This document shows positions 26,127 through 35,700 of a stretch of 64,000 bases of DNA, one piece after another. Numbering within the stretch: position 1 is the stretch's first letter; each line of letters starts with the position of its first letter. Source of the DNA: Shewanella denitrificans OS217 (GTDB lineage Bacteria; Pseudomonadota; Gammaproteobacteria; Enterobacterales; Shewanellaceae); contig NC_007954.1 in NCBI RefSeq assembly GCF_000013765.1, positions 3,844,001-3,908,000 of the forward strand. The letters are read 5' to 3'. A program made the translations under genes and the position numbers. The notes beneath the pieces were generated by a model. The model saw only the letters and a list, made by a program, of their open reading frames with translations, had not been told where the DNA came from and ran no database searches.

Positions 26127-26534
26127 TTACAGTTCTGCCAAAAGTGGGCTCTGGCGATGGCAACGAATGGAGCGAGTTACCACACCTTCAATCGAAAAGG
26201 TATCATAGTCATGAATAGCAACGGCTTGATATTGCTCATTAGAGGACAGTAGCAACCTTGACTTAGTATCGATGATCTTACAGACAAACTCGCCATTAAA
26301 ATTGGCAACGATAACATCACCATTACGAGCCGTTTCATGGCGGTCAACAATCAACACATCACCATCAAAGATTCCTACATCTTGCATAGAGTCACCTTGG
26401 GCTAGCCCGATAAAGGTAGCACTAGGGTGAGTTACCAGAAGATCATCTAGACTTAGGCCGAGTTGATGGTACTCAGCTGCTGGGCTTTCAAAACCAGTAA
26501 TACCAGCTCGAGCTGAAATAGGGATAACACGCAT
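26127..26534 (-). CDS. umuD: UmuD-like self-cleaving subunit of DNA polymerase V
   Basis: LexA-fold peptidase that self-cleaves under RecA to form UmuD'. Seen: the cleavage pair A10-G11 (ARAGITGF), catalytic S49 (AQGDSMQD) and K86 (FVCKIID). The ATG at 26534 is preferred (135 aa, family length); a longer frame from 26591 would add 19 unlikely residues across the LexA box. A perfect LexA-type box lies 12 bp upstream. It is co-transcribed with umuC. Confidence 0.94.
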   Translation of the reverse strand: MRVIPISARAGITGFESPAAEYHQLGLSLDDLLVTHPSATFIGLAQGDSMQDVGIFDGDVLIVDRHETARNGDVIVANFNGEFVCKIIDTKSRLLLSSNEQYQAVAIHDYDTFSIEGVVTRSIRCHRQSPLLAEL

Positions 26535-26545
26535 ACACAACACCA

Positions 26546-26561
26546 CTGTAATTATATACAG
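26546..26561. promoter_or_regulatory. LexA (SOS) box controlling umuDC
   Basis: CTGTAATTATATACAG is a perfect CTGT-N8-ACAG site placed immediately upstream of the umuD start. It implies that the operon is induced by DNA damage through host LexA. Confidence 0.92.
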
Positions 26562-26626
26562 TAATTTTAGCAATTCTCGGCGAAACTGCAAGAACAGACT
26601 GGCTATGATGACGCTTTATCAAATGT

Positions 26627-26839
26627 CTACACTTCCATCTCCACAAATGGCAAGTCGGGTGCTGTGCCTAGCACCCTGCCGTCTTGCACGTAGATATGAT
26701 CGCCGATGGTGGCGCTACCTATAGCACGTATTGTGTGGCCGCTGGCACTGCTGGCGGTGACTGTGCCATCGGCGTTGACGACATCTACTGTCATGATCAT
26801 CCGTGGTAATACTAACGCTGTTTGAAGTTGTTTAAGCAT
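26627..26839 (-). CDS. Small phage protein at end of tail operon, 70 aa
   Basis: Not recognised. It starts at ATG 26839 after GCGAGG, with MLKQLQTALVLPRMIMTVDVVNADGTVTASSASGHTI... The middle is beta-rich with glycine turns (ATIGDHIYVQDGRVLGTAP), like small OB-like or spike-tip accessory proteins. The frame extends 11 codons upstream into the preceding gene. As the last gene of the left-going virion operon it may be a tail-tip accessory protein. Confidence 0.65.
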   Translation of the reverse strand: MLKQLQTALVLPRMIMTVDVVNADGTVTASSASGHTIRAIGSATIGDHIYVQDGRVLGTAPDLPFVEMEV

Positions 26840-26864
26840 GGTGCCTCGCTGGCTGTTAGCAGAG

Positions 26865-28646
26865 TTACGCAATTGAGCGGATCACGGTAATGGATTGTTC
26901 GATATTGATATCACCGCGTTCACTGACGCTGGCGCGGATACTCCAGCTATCACAAGTCCCTTTGAATACCTCAGTGCCTTCACGAATACCAATCAACATA
27001 CCAGGTACTGCTGGGGGTAAATCGGCCATGACCGGCAGCGTCAAGTTGATATTAAGCTTATCTCCTGTATCGGCTAGGGCATTAGTGCCCGCGATGCGCG
27101 CGGCTTGGTTATCAACAATCAGCTGGGCACTGATATCGGCGGCAGGAATATTGCCCGCACTGCCAGTGCGTTTCACTTTCGCACTTATACCCTGCTGCTC
27201 ACCGCGCAGCCACACCACATTACACAAAGGATTACGGGCTACTGTCTCGCTATAGTTAGTGATCACCGCATCGTGCAGGGTTAAATCAGGCACTGCGGTT
27301 GCCATCTGCCATGGCGCAGTTGGCCAGCGCGGAATGATAGTGAGCTTTCGAGCGGCATCATCGGCTAAGATCATGCAGCCAAGTTGCGTAGCAGCTTCAT
27401 GGATGGCATCAATCGGTGACTTATTGCCAACGCTGAACGCGCCTGCGGGCACGGTAAAATCAGCAATGCCTTTAAGTTCAACTGTCCAGCCTGCGCTGCC
27501 AGCCCCCTGTTGCAATATGTCGCTAATAATACCGCCAAAACTTCGAGCAACCGCGTTGGTGTAGCTGATAGGCAGCAGATAAGGTGATGCTAATTCAGCG
27601 GCGCGTGAGCGGCCTGTGCTGCTATGGGTTTCACTGCCAAAGACCTTGCTAGCACTTGGCTGTTCAGCTATTACATAGAAATCGTAGCCATTGATAGTGA
27701 TCAACAATAATTCATTGTGAGCCCGCTGGGCATCGATTCGGCTTGAAAACTCGATACTGACAGATTTAGCCCACTGACCACGGCTCTGGCTAATGCTGCA
27801 GCTTGAGATCACTATCGGTAAATTATCAAATACTCGTACGCATGTAATGGTTGGTTGCATAAGGTAGTACCTGCGGATTTGCGGTTCAATGGGGATTTTA
27901 AGATCAAGACTGGGCAAGCTTGGGTGAGCATCTATTAGGCCGCCACCATCGTCAAAACGGCACACTTTGGGCTCAATGGTAAAGCGCAGTGTTATAGGGC
28001 TTTGTGAGTTAGTCCAAGGCTCACCAAATCGCATAGTTATCTTGCCTGTTTGCGGAATATAGCGAGTCGAACAAATCCACTGTGGCTGATGCGGCCCCCA
28101 AGGCAGTGAATACTCAAACCCTCGTTGGCCCTTATAGCTGTAAGCTATTCCTTGGCAAATTTGAGTACCTGAGACCTGGCGCCAAAGCACGCTTGCAAGC
28201 TGCTCCTTTGGTTGTGATTGCGACCACTTGGCCACATTGACATTCATGCGCTGCAGCGGGGTTAACCAATCAAGCTGAGTGTGATTTTCATGTTGATTTG
28301 GAGTGGCCCAATGAACACTAAATTGCTGTTTATGTAATTGAGGTGTCAACCATGGCCAAGCCGTGATTTGTTGCGCTAAGCCTTTAGTGTGCCAAACAAG
28401 CCCATAGTCTTGATGATCTGCCGATTTACCGCCCCAAATAAGCGCTGTATCAAGTGCTATATAACGGCTTAATGAGTGTATAACTAGCTGATTATCAAGC
28501 CGCAGCCCCTTACCAATCCCTAATCCCAACTCAATGCCTATGCCCCCAAAACGAATGGGCGGCTCGGGTATAAGTTCACCCACAAAACGCAACTGCAGCG
28601 GCGAGGTGGCATTAGGCCAAGACTCATCAAATCTGAGTTCTAGCAT
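26865..28646 (-). CDS. Phage tail hub/baseplate-like protein, 593 aa
   Basis: No confident family. The N-terminal half is rich in W/Q with repeated F-x-E-PW-N-xxSPLxLRF segments (residues 4-21 and about 209-222). The C-terminal half looks like a hub domain: DAIHEAATQLGCMILADDAARKLTIIPRWP, GVNVVWLRGEQQG-like and a terminal beta region. This resembles gp27/gp44-like tail hub proteins, where one domain recognises the preceding tail part. It is the penultimate gene of the virion operon, where tail-tip proteins lie. Confidence 0.6.
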   Translation of the reverse strand: MLELRFDESWPNATSPLQLRFVGELIPEPPIRFGGIGIELGLGIGKGLRLDNQLVIHSLSRYIALDTALIWGGKSADHQDYGLVWHTKGLAQQITAWPWLTPQLHKQQFSVHWATPNQHENHTQLDWLTPLQRMNVNVAKWSQSQPKEQLASVLWRQVSGTQICQGIAYSYKGQRGFEYSLPWGPHQPQWICSTRYIPQTGKITMRFGEPWTNSQSPITLRFTIEPKVCRFDDGGGLIDAHPSLPSLDLKIPIEPQIRRYYLMQPTITCVRVFDNLPIVISSCSISQSRGQWAKSVSIEFSSRIDAQRAHNELLLITINGYDFYVIAEQPSASKVFGSETHSSTGRSRAAELASPYLLPISYTNAVARSFGGIISDILQQGAGSAGWTVELKGIADFTVPAGAFSVGNKSPIDAIHEAATQLGCMILADDAARKLTIIPRWPTAPWQMATAVPDLTLHDAVITNYSETVARNPLCNVVWLRGEQQGISAKVKRTGSAGNIPAADISAQLIVDNQAARIAGTNALADTGDKLNINLTLPVMADLPPAVPGMLIGIREGTEVFKGTCDSWSIRASVSERGDINIEQSITVIRSIA

Positions 28647-28649
28647 GGC

Positions 28650-28949
28650 TTAATAACCAAGATTTACTGTGTGACTATCCACCAAAGGTAAGGTCACGCC
28701 ATCGGCCACCTTAGCGTTATATTCTTGGTTATCATCAAGGATCATCACCAATACACCACTCAAGGCATAGGATGGGCGAACCAAGCATTTTACTTGGCCG
28801 CCTGCAGGCACTTCTTTTTGCCACAATAACTTTAATGAGGCGCGATCAATAACGGCAAAACGCTCGGCGGCGGGGTCGGCATCCAACTCAAGCAAGCCCA
28901 TCATGTAGGGGGATTTTTCAAATATAGGGGCCGTTATTAGATTAGGCAT
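28650..28949 (-). CDS. Small phage tail protein, 99 aa
   Basis: Not recognised. It begins at ATG 28949 after an AGGGGAT ribosome site and overlaps the end of the upstream gene by 8 bp. The sequence is beta-rich (RFAVIDRASLKLLWQKEVPAGGQVKCLVRP...), without motifs. Its position between two probable tail-tip proteins suggests a minor virion part. Confidence 0.65.
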   Translation of the reverse strand: MPNLITAPIFEKSPYMMGLLELDADPAAERFAVIDRASLKLLWQKEVPAGGQVKCLVRPSYALSGVLVMILDDNQEYNAKVADGVTLPLVDSHTVNLGY

Positions 28950-29946
28950 ACCAATCCCCTGTCGAAATCCAAAGATTGGACGCGCCAAGATGCGAAGTTG
29001 GCACTAGATAATAAAGGGTGCCGTTAAAGTCTTTTCTGAGCGGTAATAGCTCATCGGTGTAACCATTGAATGAGGATTGATATAGACCAGGCATAATCCC
29101 TCTAGCATAGGGGTGTAATGTACTCAGGTTATTGTTAACCCCTTGGGAATCTTCAAAATTAACCCCAGCGCCTTGAGGGCTATAGTATAGCTGGCGTATA
29201 GCTACTGGGCTCAGAAACTGCAAGTGGTTTGCGGGTGGCACAACTCTAATCGGTAAGGTGTGATAAACAGGGTACGGCATGTTTAACACCATTTGTTTGG
29301 GGTAATCACTGCCATCTGTTTGATGCATTTTACAGACCTTAGTATTATCGTTTAAATAAGTTAGTCCATCAGTCCAAGAGGGGTTGGCGGTAATGCTAGA
29401 GTCTGATTCTGATGGACCCATTACGGTTGTAAATCTAGTGGCGTCATTAGGGGTGAGGCTGTGAATATCGCCACAAAAAATACTGAGATAATGATAAGTG
29501 CTTTGTTGCACAGTATTCTTTGGCGAGTCACCATAAGTATAAATATAGAAACTGGCGGCTGTGGCAATGATTACCCAGTGTTTAACGTAATAACCCGAGC
29601 CAAACATACAGCGCCAACCTGCCGCGTTAACGGTTGCCCAATCAGGATTGATAGACGTAAGAAAAGGGGCCGATTGAAAATTAACAACCCCTCTTACAGT
29701 ATCACCGGCACTTCTTGGCCAGAATTTAACAAAGCTACCTGATGCTAATGAAGTCGAATTTCTAAATACAATTTGCTGCGTTGGGGCATCTTCAAACGCC
29801 ACCGACCAGCCAGCCGCTGCCTTGCTACCATAGCCTGTGACTAGGCATTTCTTCAATACGTTAATAAGCTCTGATGGCTTCATCCCCTCTGTGAACTGTG
29901 GCGCTCCGGCATCGTCTGAACGATAAACTGTAACTGGTAACCCCAT
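28942..29946 (-). CDS. Phage minor tail protein, 334 aa
   Basis: No family recognised. It is rich in aromatic residues, S, T and N, with few charged helices (FKVKFWPRS-, YYVKHWVIIATAASFYIYTYGD-type strands). That is typical of virion surface proteins and of receptor-binding or tail-fibre-like subunits. It is encoded after an 801-aa virion protein and before the hub-like genes. A role in host contact is inference from position and composition only. Confidence 0.6.
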   Translation of the reverse strand: MGLPVTVYRSDDAGAPQFTEGMKPSELINVLKKCLVTGYGSKAAAGWSVAFEDAPTQQIVFRNSTSLASGSFVKFWPRSAGDTVRGVVNFQSAPFLTSINPDWATVNAAGWRCMFGSGYYVKHWVIIATAASFYIYTYGDSPKNTVQQSTYHYLSIFCGDIHSLTPNDATRFTTVMGPSESDSSITANPSWTDGLTYLNDNTKVCKMHQTDGSDYPKQMVLNMPYPVYHTLPIRVVPPANHLQFLSPVAIRQLYYSPQGAGVNFEDSQGVNNNLSTLHPYARGIMPGLYQSSFNGYTDELLPLRKDFNGTLYYLVPTSHLGASNLWISTGDWYA

Positions 29947-29970
29947 GCTATTGACTCCTGAGTATGATTA

Positions 29971-32376
29971 TTACGACTCGTTACCGCGAAACGCCAACAC
30001 GGCTTTATCTGTGGTGATTTGGCTATGCCCTGCCTGTGTAATGCGAATGGGCATGATGGGTTTGGCTGCAGCATAAGTGTTGAAACGTATGGCTTCGCCT
30101 ATATTCCAACCGCCGCCAAACGCAGCGGCCCGAATAACAAAATACGGGGCATTGGTTTGGGGGTTAATGGGGGAAAAGTCGTTTAACACATCACCGGTGG
30201 CGATTTGGCCAAGGCGTCTACCCACACAGCGAAATGATGTTGTTGAGTTAAAAATAAGTACCCAATCTTCATTTACTGCAGTACGGTTATTCACTTCAAT
30301 GGGGTAATCGACCGTGTTTAGGTTGCCGGTGGCAGGGGTACCGTCTTGGGTCCAGTTATTGGCCCAAGCAGTCATATCGCGAACGCTGCCTACCCGGGCT
30401 TGTAAATCCCCTAAAATCTGCACACTGGCCACCGTACTATTGATGGGGTATTGCTGAGTTAAATTACCGGCTAAAGTAATGAGGTTATCACTGAGCGCTG
30501 TCACTAAGCCCAACTCGCCTATGGTGTCGCTTAAGATAAAGGGCGCAGTAAAGCCGCTAAAATCACTGTTTAATGTGACTGTGCCAGACGCTGTATCCAC
30601 AGTGAAGTTATCATTGGTGGGCGTCCATAAACTCAAGCCTGTTGCATCGGTAATATCAACAAACCGCGCCCCTTGGCGAATGTTATGCACCTGTGCGGCG
30701 GCTGGAGTTGGAATAGCTTGATACTGGCTGTGCTGAATGGCCACAGTACCCCAAACCCTAAAGCCATCCACTATGCCGTTATTAGGCACCCGCAGCGGGT
30801 TTAATCCATAAATATCTGCAGGGGGTAAGTTTCGCACTTGCTCGGTAATGTCATAGGTTAAGGTATTGAGTTTCACGGGCTGAGTGAAACTCAAGGTCAC
30901 CAAACCATTGTCCAAGGTACCGCTAACCCCTGCCCCAGTAATGACGCCGTTTGCATCGCTGCTGGCACTGACTAAAGTGTCAGTGGCTGAAAGTACCTGC
31001 AGGTAAAAAGTCTCTAATATAGGGGTGGTGGCATTGAGGCTAAAAACGGCATTGCTGACGGGGGTGTTTTCAGTGACTAATGCGTTAAATGTGAGCCCTG
31101 AGAATCCCGCTTCAAGGGTGATGACTCCTGCCGCATAATCGACAATACCCACTCTAGTATCCCCATTCACATAAATACTGCCATCACGCTCGACAAAGGT
31201 ATAATTGCCGCCGTTCAGTATCACTTTGCCATCAAGCGAACCTAGCACCAATTGTTTTGCTGCAGGAAATGCATCTGCGTTGTCATAGTTTTGATAGTGG
31301 CTGCTTGAGATATAGCTCAAAGAGATATTGCTGTTTATGTCTGGTTTACGGGCCAAGGTCACACTGACTTTATCTGTCGCCACCACAATCACTGCATCGA
31401 CCGTGCCAAAGATTTCACCGCCTGATTTAAAGCTCACTTTTGGCGAGTAATCCACATTCTGGTTTTCCCCTTGCAGCACATCGGTTAAATCAAATTGATA
31501 GCTTTGGGCTTCACTGGCCACTTGGGATACGGTTTTAGGTAACACGCCATTGGCCGCTAAACTAATGCCGCTTTTTGTCTGCTCACTTAATACCACAGGC
31601 AAAAGATTTTTCTTGGTCGCTTCGACCGCTAGGGTTTTGCTGCTGGTTGCGCTAGTGAGCTTAGTCACGCCATGAAACTTAAGCGGGCTTGCCTCATTAA
31701 CAAGGCGCAGCTTAGTACAGTTATTATCACCATTAATATTGACGTGACTTTCTGGCGTGGCGCGGGACATTGGCGGCTCAAACACCACATTACCCGCACT
31801 GTTACCAGGCGCAAAAAGTTGCACCACCTTGGCGTAATGCACAAATCTTGGATAGGCTGTATCTTCATTGCCTGAGTACTCCACGCTAATGGCAATCACT
31901 TGGCCCACTCTAAGCTGAGTGTAAACCCGATATTCACGGTTATTTAAGGTTTTAACGCTGGTTAAATAATCTTGGCTAAAGTTGTTTTGATTGGGTAAGA
32001 AGCCTGGGCCGCCCGAGCGAAATAAAGAGCCTGCTGTTACTGAGGATTCAATGATTTCTTTCATGTCTGTCATGCGGTCGCTATCATCAAGCGAGTCAGC
32101 TTCTACCAACATCAAAGACACTAAGGGATCCGTTGGCGCTTCACTGATAAACACATGGGCATCGAGTAAAGTTGAGGTGTCTTGAGTGTCCAATGCGGGA
32201 TAGCATTTCACGATATCAATCGCCGATTGGGCATGGTCAATGTCGCTGATGGCTCGAAACAACTCATTGAGCTTGCCTGACTGGACAAAGTTGCGAGTGC
32301 GCTGGCCCCCTGCATCATCACTGGCGCCGAGTAATTCTGGCTTGGCTATCTTCAAATCTTGGCGGGTAATTGTCAT
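29971..32376 (-). CDS. Large phage tail protein, 801 aa
   Basis: No family recognised. It starts MTITRQDLKIAKPELLGASDDAGGQRTRNFVQSGKLNELF and continues as a long series of beta-rich domains with immunoglobulin-like spacing (GVVTALSDNLITLAGN, DNGLVTLSFTQPVKLNTL). Length and place after the tape measure suit a distal tail or central tip protein. The domain-like repeats around residues 330-640 (short V/D-x-A-x-GVITL strands) suggest exposed modules. Function is inferred from position. Confidence 0.62.
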   Translation of the reverse strand: MTITRQDLKIAKPELLGASDDAGGQRTRNFVQSGKLNELFRAISDIDHAQSAIDIVKCYPALDTQDTSTLLDAHVFISEAPTDPLVSLMLVEADSLDDSDRMTDMKEIIESSVTAGSLFRSGGPGFLPNQNNFSQDYLTSVKTLNNREYRVYTQLRVGQVIAISVEYSGNEDTAYPRFVHYAKVVQLFAPGNSAGNVVFEPPMSRATPESHVNINGDNNCTKLRLVNEASPLKFHGVTKLTSATSSKTLAVEATKKNLLPVVLSEQTKSGISLAANGVLPKTVSQVASEAQSYQFDLTDVLQGENQNVDYSPKVSFKSGGEIFGTVDAVIVVATDKVSVTLARKPDINSNISLSYISSSHYQNYDNADAFPAAKQLVLGSLDGKVILNGGNYTFVERDGSIYVNGDTRVGIVDYAAGVITLEAGFSGLTFNALVTENTPVSNAVFSLNATTPILETFYLQVLSATDTLVSASSDANGVITGAGVSGTLDNGLVTLSFTQPVKLNTLTYDITEQVRNLPPADIYGLNPLRVPNNGIVDGFRVWGTVAIQHSQYQAIPTPAAAQVHNIRQGARFVDITDATGLSLWTPTNDNFTVDTASGTVTLNSDFSGFTAPFILSDTIGELGLVTALSDNLITLAGNLTQQYPINSTVASVQILGDLQARVGSVRDMTAWANNWTQDGTPATGNLNTVDYPIEVNNRTAVNEDWVLIFNSTTSFRCVGRRLGQIATGDVLNDFSPINPQTNAPYFVIRAAAFGGGWNIGEAIRFNTYAAAKPIMPIRITQAGHSQITTDKAVLAFRGNES

Positions 32377-32386
32377 AGTGAACCTG

Positions 32387-32764
32387 TTATAGAATTAGAA
32401 ACTTTAGGACCACATTGGTGAGGTGCTCAAACCCACCCACTTGGTCAAATAGATCAACTCCACCTACTGCGGTGCCTGCGGTGTTGTCCCAAATAACGTT
32501 GTAGCTTGTGCCTTCGTGCAGCAACGTAAAGCTAGCTAACTGGGTGGCTGCATGGGTTTGTAATTGCTCAAACTCACTCCGTGATAACCAACCATTTTGC
32601 GTACCTAGCTCCATTGCGATGCCTGCTTGTATGGCCGTTTGCTGCACTAATGGCGCACCGTTTAGGGCACGTTTCATGTTTGCAGCAACCCGTGGCGTAT
32701 TGTTGCGATTGAGCCACAGAAGCGGCTCAGATAGCGTAATGCTGTCGATGATTGTCATAGACAT
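32387..32764 (-). CDS. Small phage tail protein after tape measure, 125 aa
   Basis: Not recognised. The N-terminus resembles a strand-loop (TIIDSITLSEPLLWLNRNNTPRVAANMKRALNG). A helical part follows (QTAIQAGIAMELGTQNGWLSRSEFEQLQTHA), then a beta end. It lies between tape measure and the 801-aa protein, the position of distal tail proteins in siphoviruses. Confidence 0.6.
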   Translation of the reverse strand: MSMTIIDSITLSEPLLWLNRNNTPRVAANMKRALNGAPLVQQTAIQAGIAMELGTQNGWLSRSEFEQLQTHAATQLASFTLLHEGTSYNVIWDNTAGTAVGGVDLFDQVGGFEHLTNVVLKFLIL

Positions 32765-32784
32765 TACTCGATGTTGTTAAATAG

Positions 32785-35700
32785 CTAGCCGCCAACGGAT
32801 TGCAGGCGTTTGATCTCGTTCATCAACTCATTCACTATGCTCCGCTTGACCTGCGCATCAAACGTGCTGTTACCTACTTGCAGCTGCAATATTACGATAT
32901 CGCTACTGTTTGCGGCCGTTATGATTCTTGGCTGAGTTTGGGTTGTCGCATTGGTTGGCACAGAACTGAAGGAGGGCTGCTGTTTAGTGGTGGTAGTAGC
33001 ATCAATAATGGCTTGCTTGTCGTTGGCGTCTTTCTGGGCTTTTATTTCAAGATCTTGGGCCTTTTTTAGATCGCTCATGCTTTTTTGCAGCTTAGTGACT
33101 AACTGGCTATTACCATAGGCTTGAGCCTTAGCAATTAAGCCATCTATCTCTTTTATTTCACTGGCAAACTTACGCTTAATGACATCCTTTTCGTTACCCA
33201 ATGCCGTATCTAAACGATCTTGAATATCCAAGGTGGTCGCATTAATGTCATCGGCCAAATCTTGGAACTTAGCACGCGCGTTATCAATGGCATTGGTTAG
33301 TGGCTGTAACTGCACATCCGACAAGCCCAACATGCCATTGGCCGCTTTGCTGGCCATTTTATCAAGTGCTTCTAAGCTATATGTGCTGCTTTCAATGTCA
33401 TCAATTTGCCTTCTTATTGATAATGAAGTTTGCAGTTCACTGTAACGGCGTTTGTCTTCACCGGCTAAGAATGCCGTTTGCAAAATACCCATTTGCTGGA
33501 TACGACTAATTAACTCATCAGCACTTGCTGCAGTATCAATATAACTCTTACCTGTGTCGAGTATCACGCTTCGTTGGGCAACGGTGGCATTACGTAGCGC
33601 GATATATTGAACAGTTTGATCTTCTAAAGACTGGCGGTTTTCTTTATTTGCTTCAGTGTTATCCTTAACGGCCTCAGTGGCGGCTTTCGTTTTTTCAGCG
33701 TTTTCAGCTTTTTTGCGGCTACTTTCGCCAACAACATTGTTTAAGTCAGATAATGTTTTTTCAAGCGTTTTTGATTGAGCGTCATACTCTTGCTTGGTTA
33801 ATAAGCCTGCCCTAAAGTTGCGGTCGAGTATCTCTAATTGGTTTTCATACTCACGCTGTAAAACAAGTAGCTCAACATAGGTGGCGTTCTCTATCTTAGA
33901 GAGCTCAACAGACTCACGTTTCATCTCAGCTAGGTTGGCTTCTTCCTTTGCTAACTTGGCTTTAATTAAAAGGAGTTCATTTGTTGCCTTGTTCTCGTCC
34001 TTTAAGGCTTGCTCTAATACGCGTATTTCAGCCTCTGTGCTAATAATACTTTCTTGCAAGCCTAACTGTTCGTCAGATAGTAAGCCTGTACCCTTTGTAA
34101 CAAGATTGATCTCGTTAACCGTTTTGTCATAAGCGCTGGCCAATTCTTGTTGCGATATAGTCAGTTCTTTTTCGGTTAACAATCCTTGTGCATATTGGGT
34201 CTGTAGCTCTTTGCGCTTAGCAATAAACTGATCGGTTAATTCAGCTTGTGTTGTCGTACTGACATTACTGGCATTAACCTCAGTTGAATAACTTTTGAGC
34301 GAGCCTGTTAGTAACTCGGATGCTTTAGCCAACCTTTCAGCAGAGATCACACCTTTAGCATAAAGCTCATTTAATGACTTTTGCCTTGTCTCAACCTCAG
34401 CGATCGCCTCTGTATATGTCAAGGTGCTGGTATTTAGCTTAGCGAGGTTATCGGCGTGCTCAACCGCCGCATCAGCCGCTTTTTTATCTTTTTCAGCCTT
34501 TTTCTTACTGGCTGCGGCCGCCTTTTCTTTTAATTGAGCTTCGATTTCTACTTCACGATTTGCTCGCACCAAAGCCGCCGTTAGTTCGCGGTAGATGGTT
34601 TCAAGATCTTTATTGTAAGCACCTGATAATAAGATATTACTTATTTGGCCGCGTTGATCTGCCGATAACTTTTTAAGTGCTTCTCGGTATTTTACTGTGG
34701 TATTAATTAAGCCTTCGTAGGCAATAGACGACTCACCACTCATGCGCTTATTAAGCGTAATGATGTCTTCGCTATCACGCTTAATTGCCGCTGCAATGGT
34801 AGTGCTACGGGTTTTAGCATCAGCAACTTGCTTTGCTGTGACAAACTCAATACCAGAAAGCTTACTTGCTGAACGAAGCGCTTCGAGAGTCGCCACATTC
34901 ATATTGCTTAATTCTAACGCCAGCGAATTTACGCCTATGCTGACGGTATTTAAACCAGCAGCAAAGGCATCCATTGTGTACTGAAGGGCGCTAAAAGACT
35001 CATCAGTGCCTGCCGCGAAATTATTAATGTCTGCAAGTAAATCGACAAAGCTATCAGCTAACTCTGGTATGCGCTCCATGAGTTGAATAACGTTTTCATC
35101 TACGGCATCAATTGCATCACCAGTCGCCCTTATTGCAGTATCAATTTCGTCTGAGAACGCCTCACCAATACTGGTTGTTAGCCTATGGAATTTGTTTTCT
35201 AAGCGACCAATCGCCGCCGATTGATCAGCATAGGCTTTGGCGGCTTCCTTCATGTGGTAGTCGCCAGCAATATAAGCTTTGTTAGATAATTCCAATGCCG
35301 TTTTTAAACGGTCGGTACCATCTGCTAATACACTGAGCACGCTTGTTGCTTCAACACCTTCAATGCCCATCGACTTAAGTGCATCAGAAACCAGCCCGCC
35401 CTCAGATTTAACACGCTTTAATCCCTCAAGGAATTTGACTAAGACTCTCTCAGGGGCATCACCCAGGTCTTTTTCAATTTGGTCTGCGGTTTGGCCGGTG
35501 ATTTTAGTCAGTAGCTCTAAATCATTACCGCCTTTTTTACTGGCCTCATTGATTGAGGCTGCTAACTTTTGAATGGCGGTGCGTGAGCGCTCCGCAGGCT
35601 GACCTAACTCAGCAAGAGTAGTACCAAACGCCGCAGCCGCAGCAGACCCTAAATTAATTTCACGGGTACCTGTAACAATCTCCTTGGTCATGCTCACAAT

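Noticed and set aside
26534..26591. Longer UmuD-like start at 26591
   Set aside because: It would translate through the LexA box and give a hydrophobic N-terminus that the family lacks.
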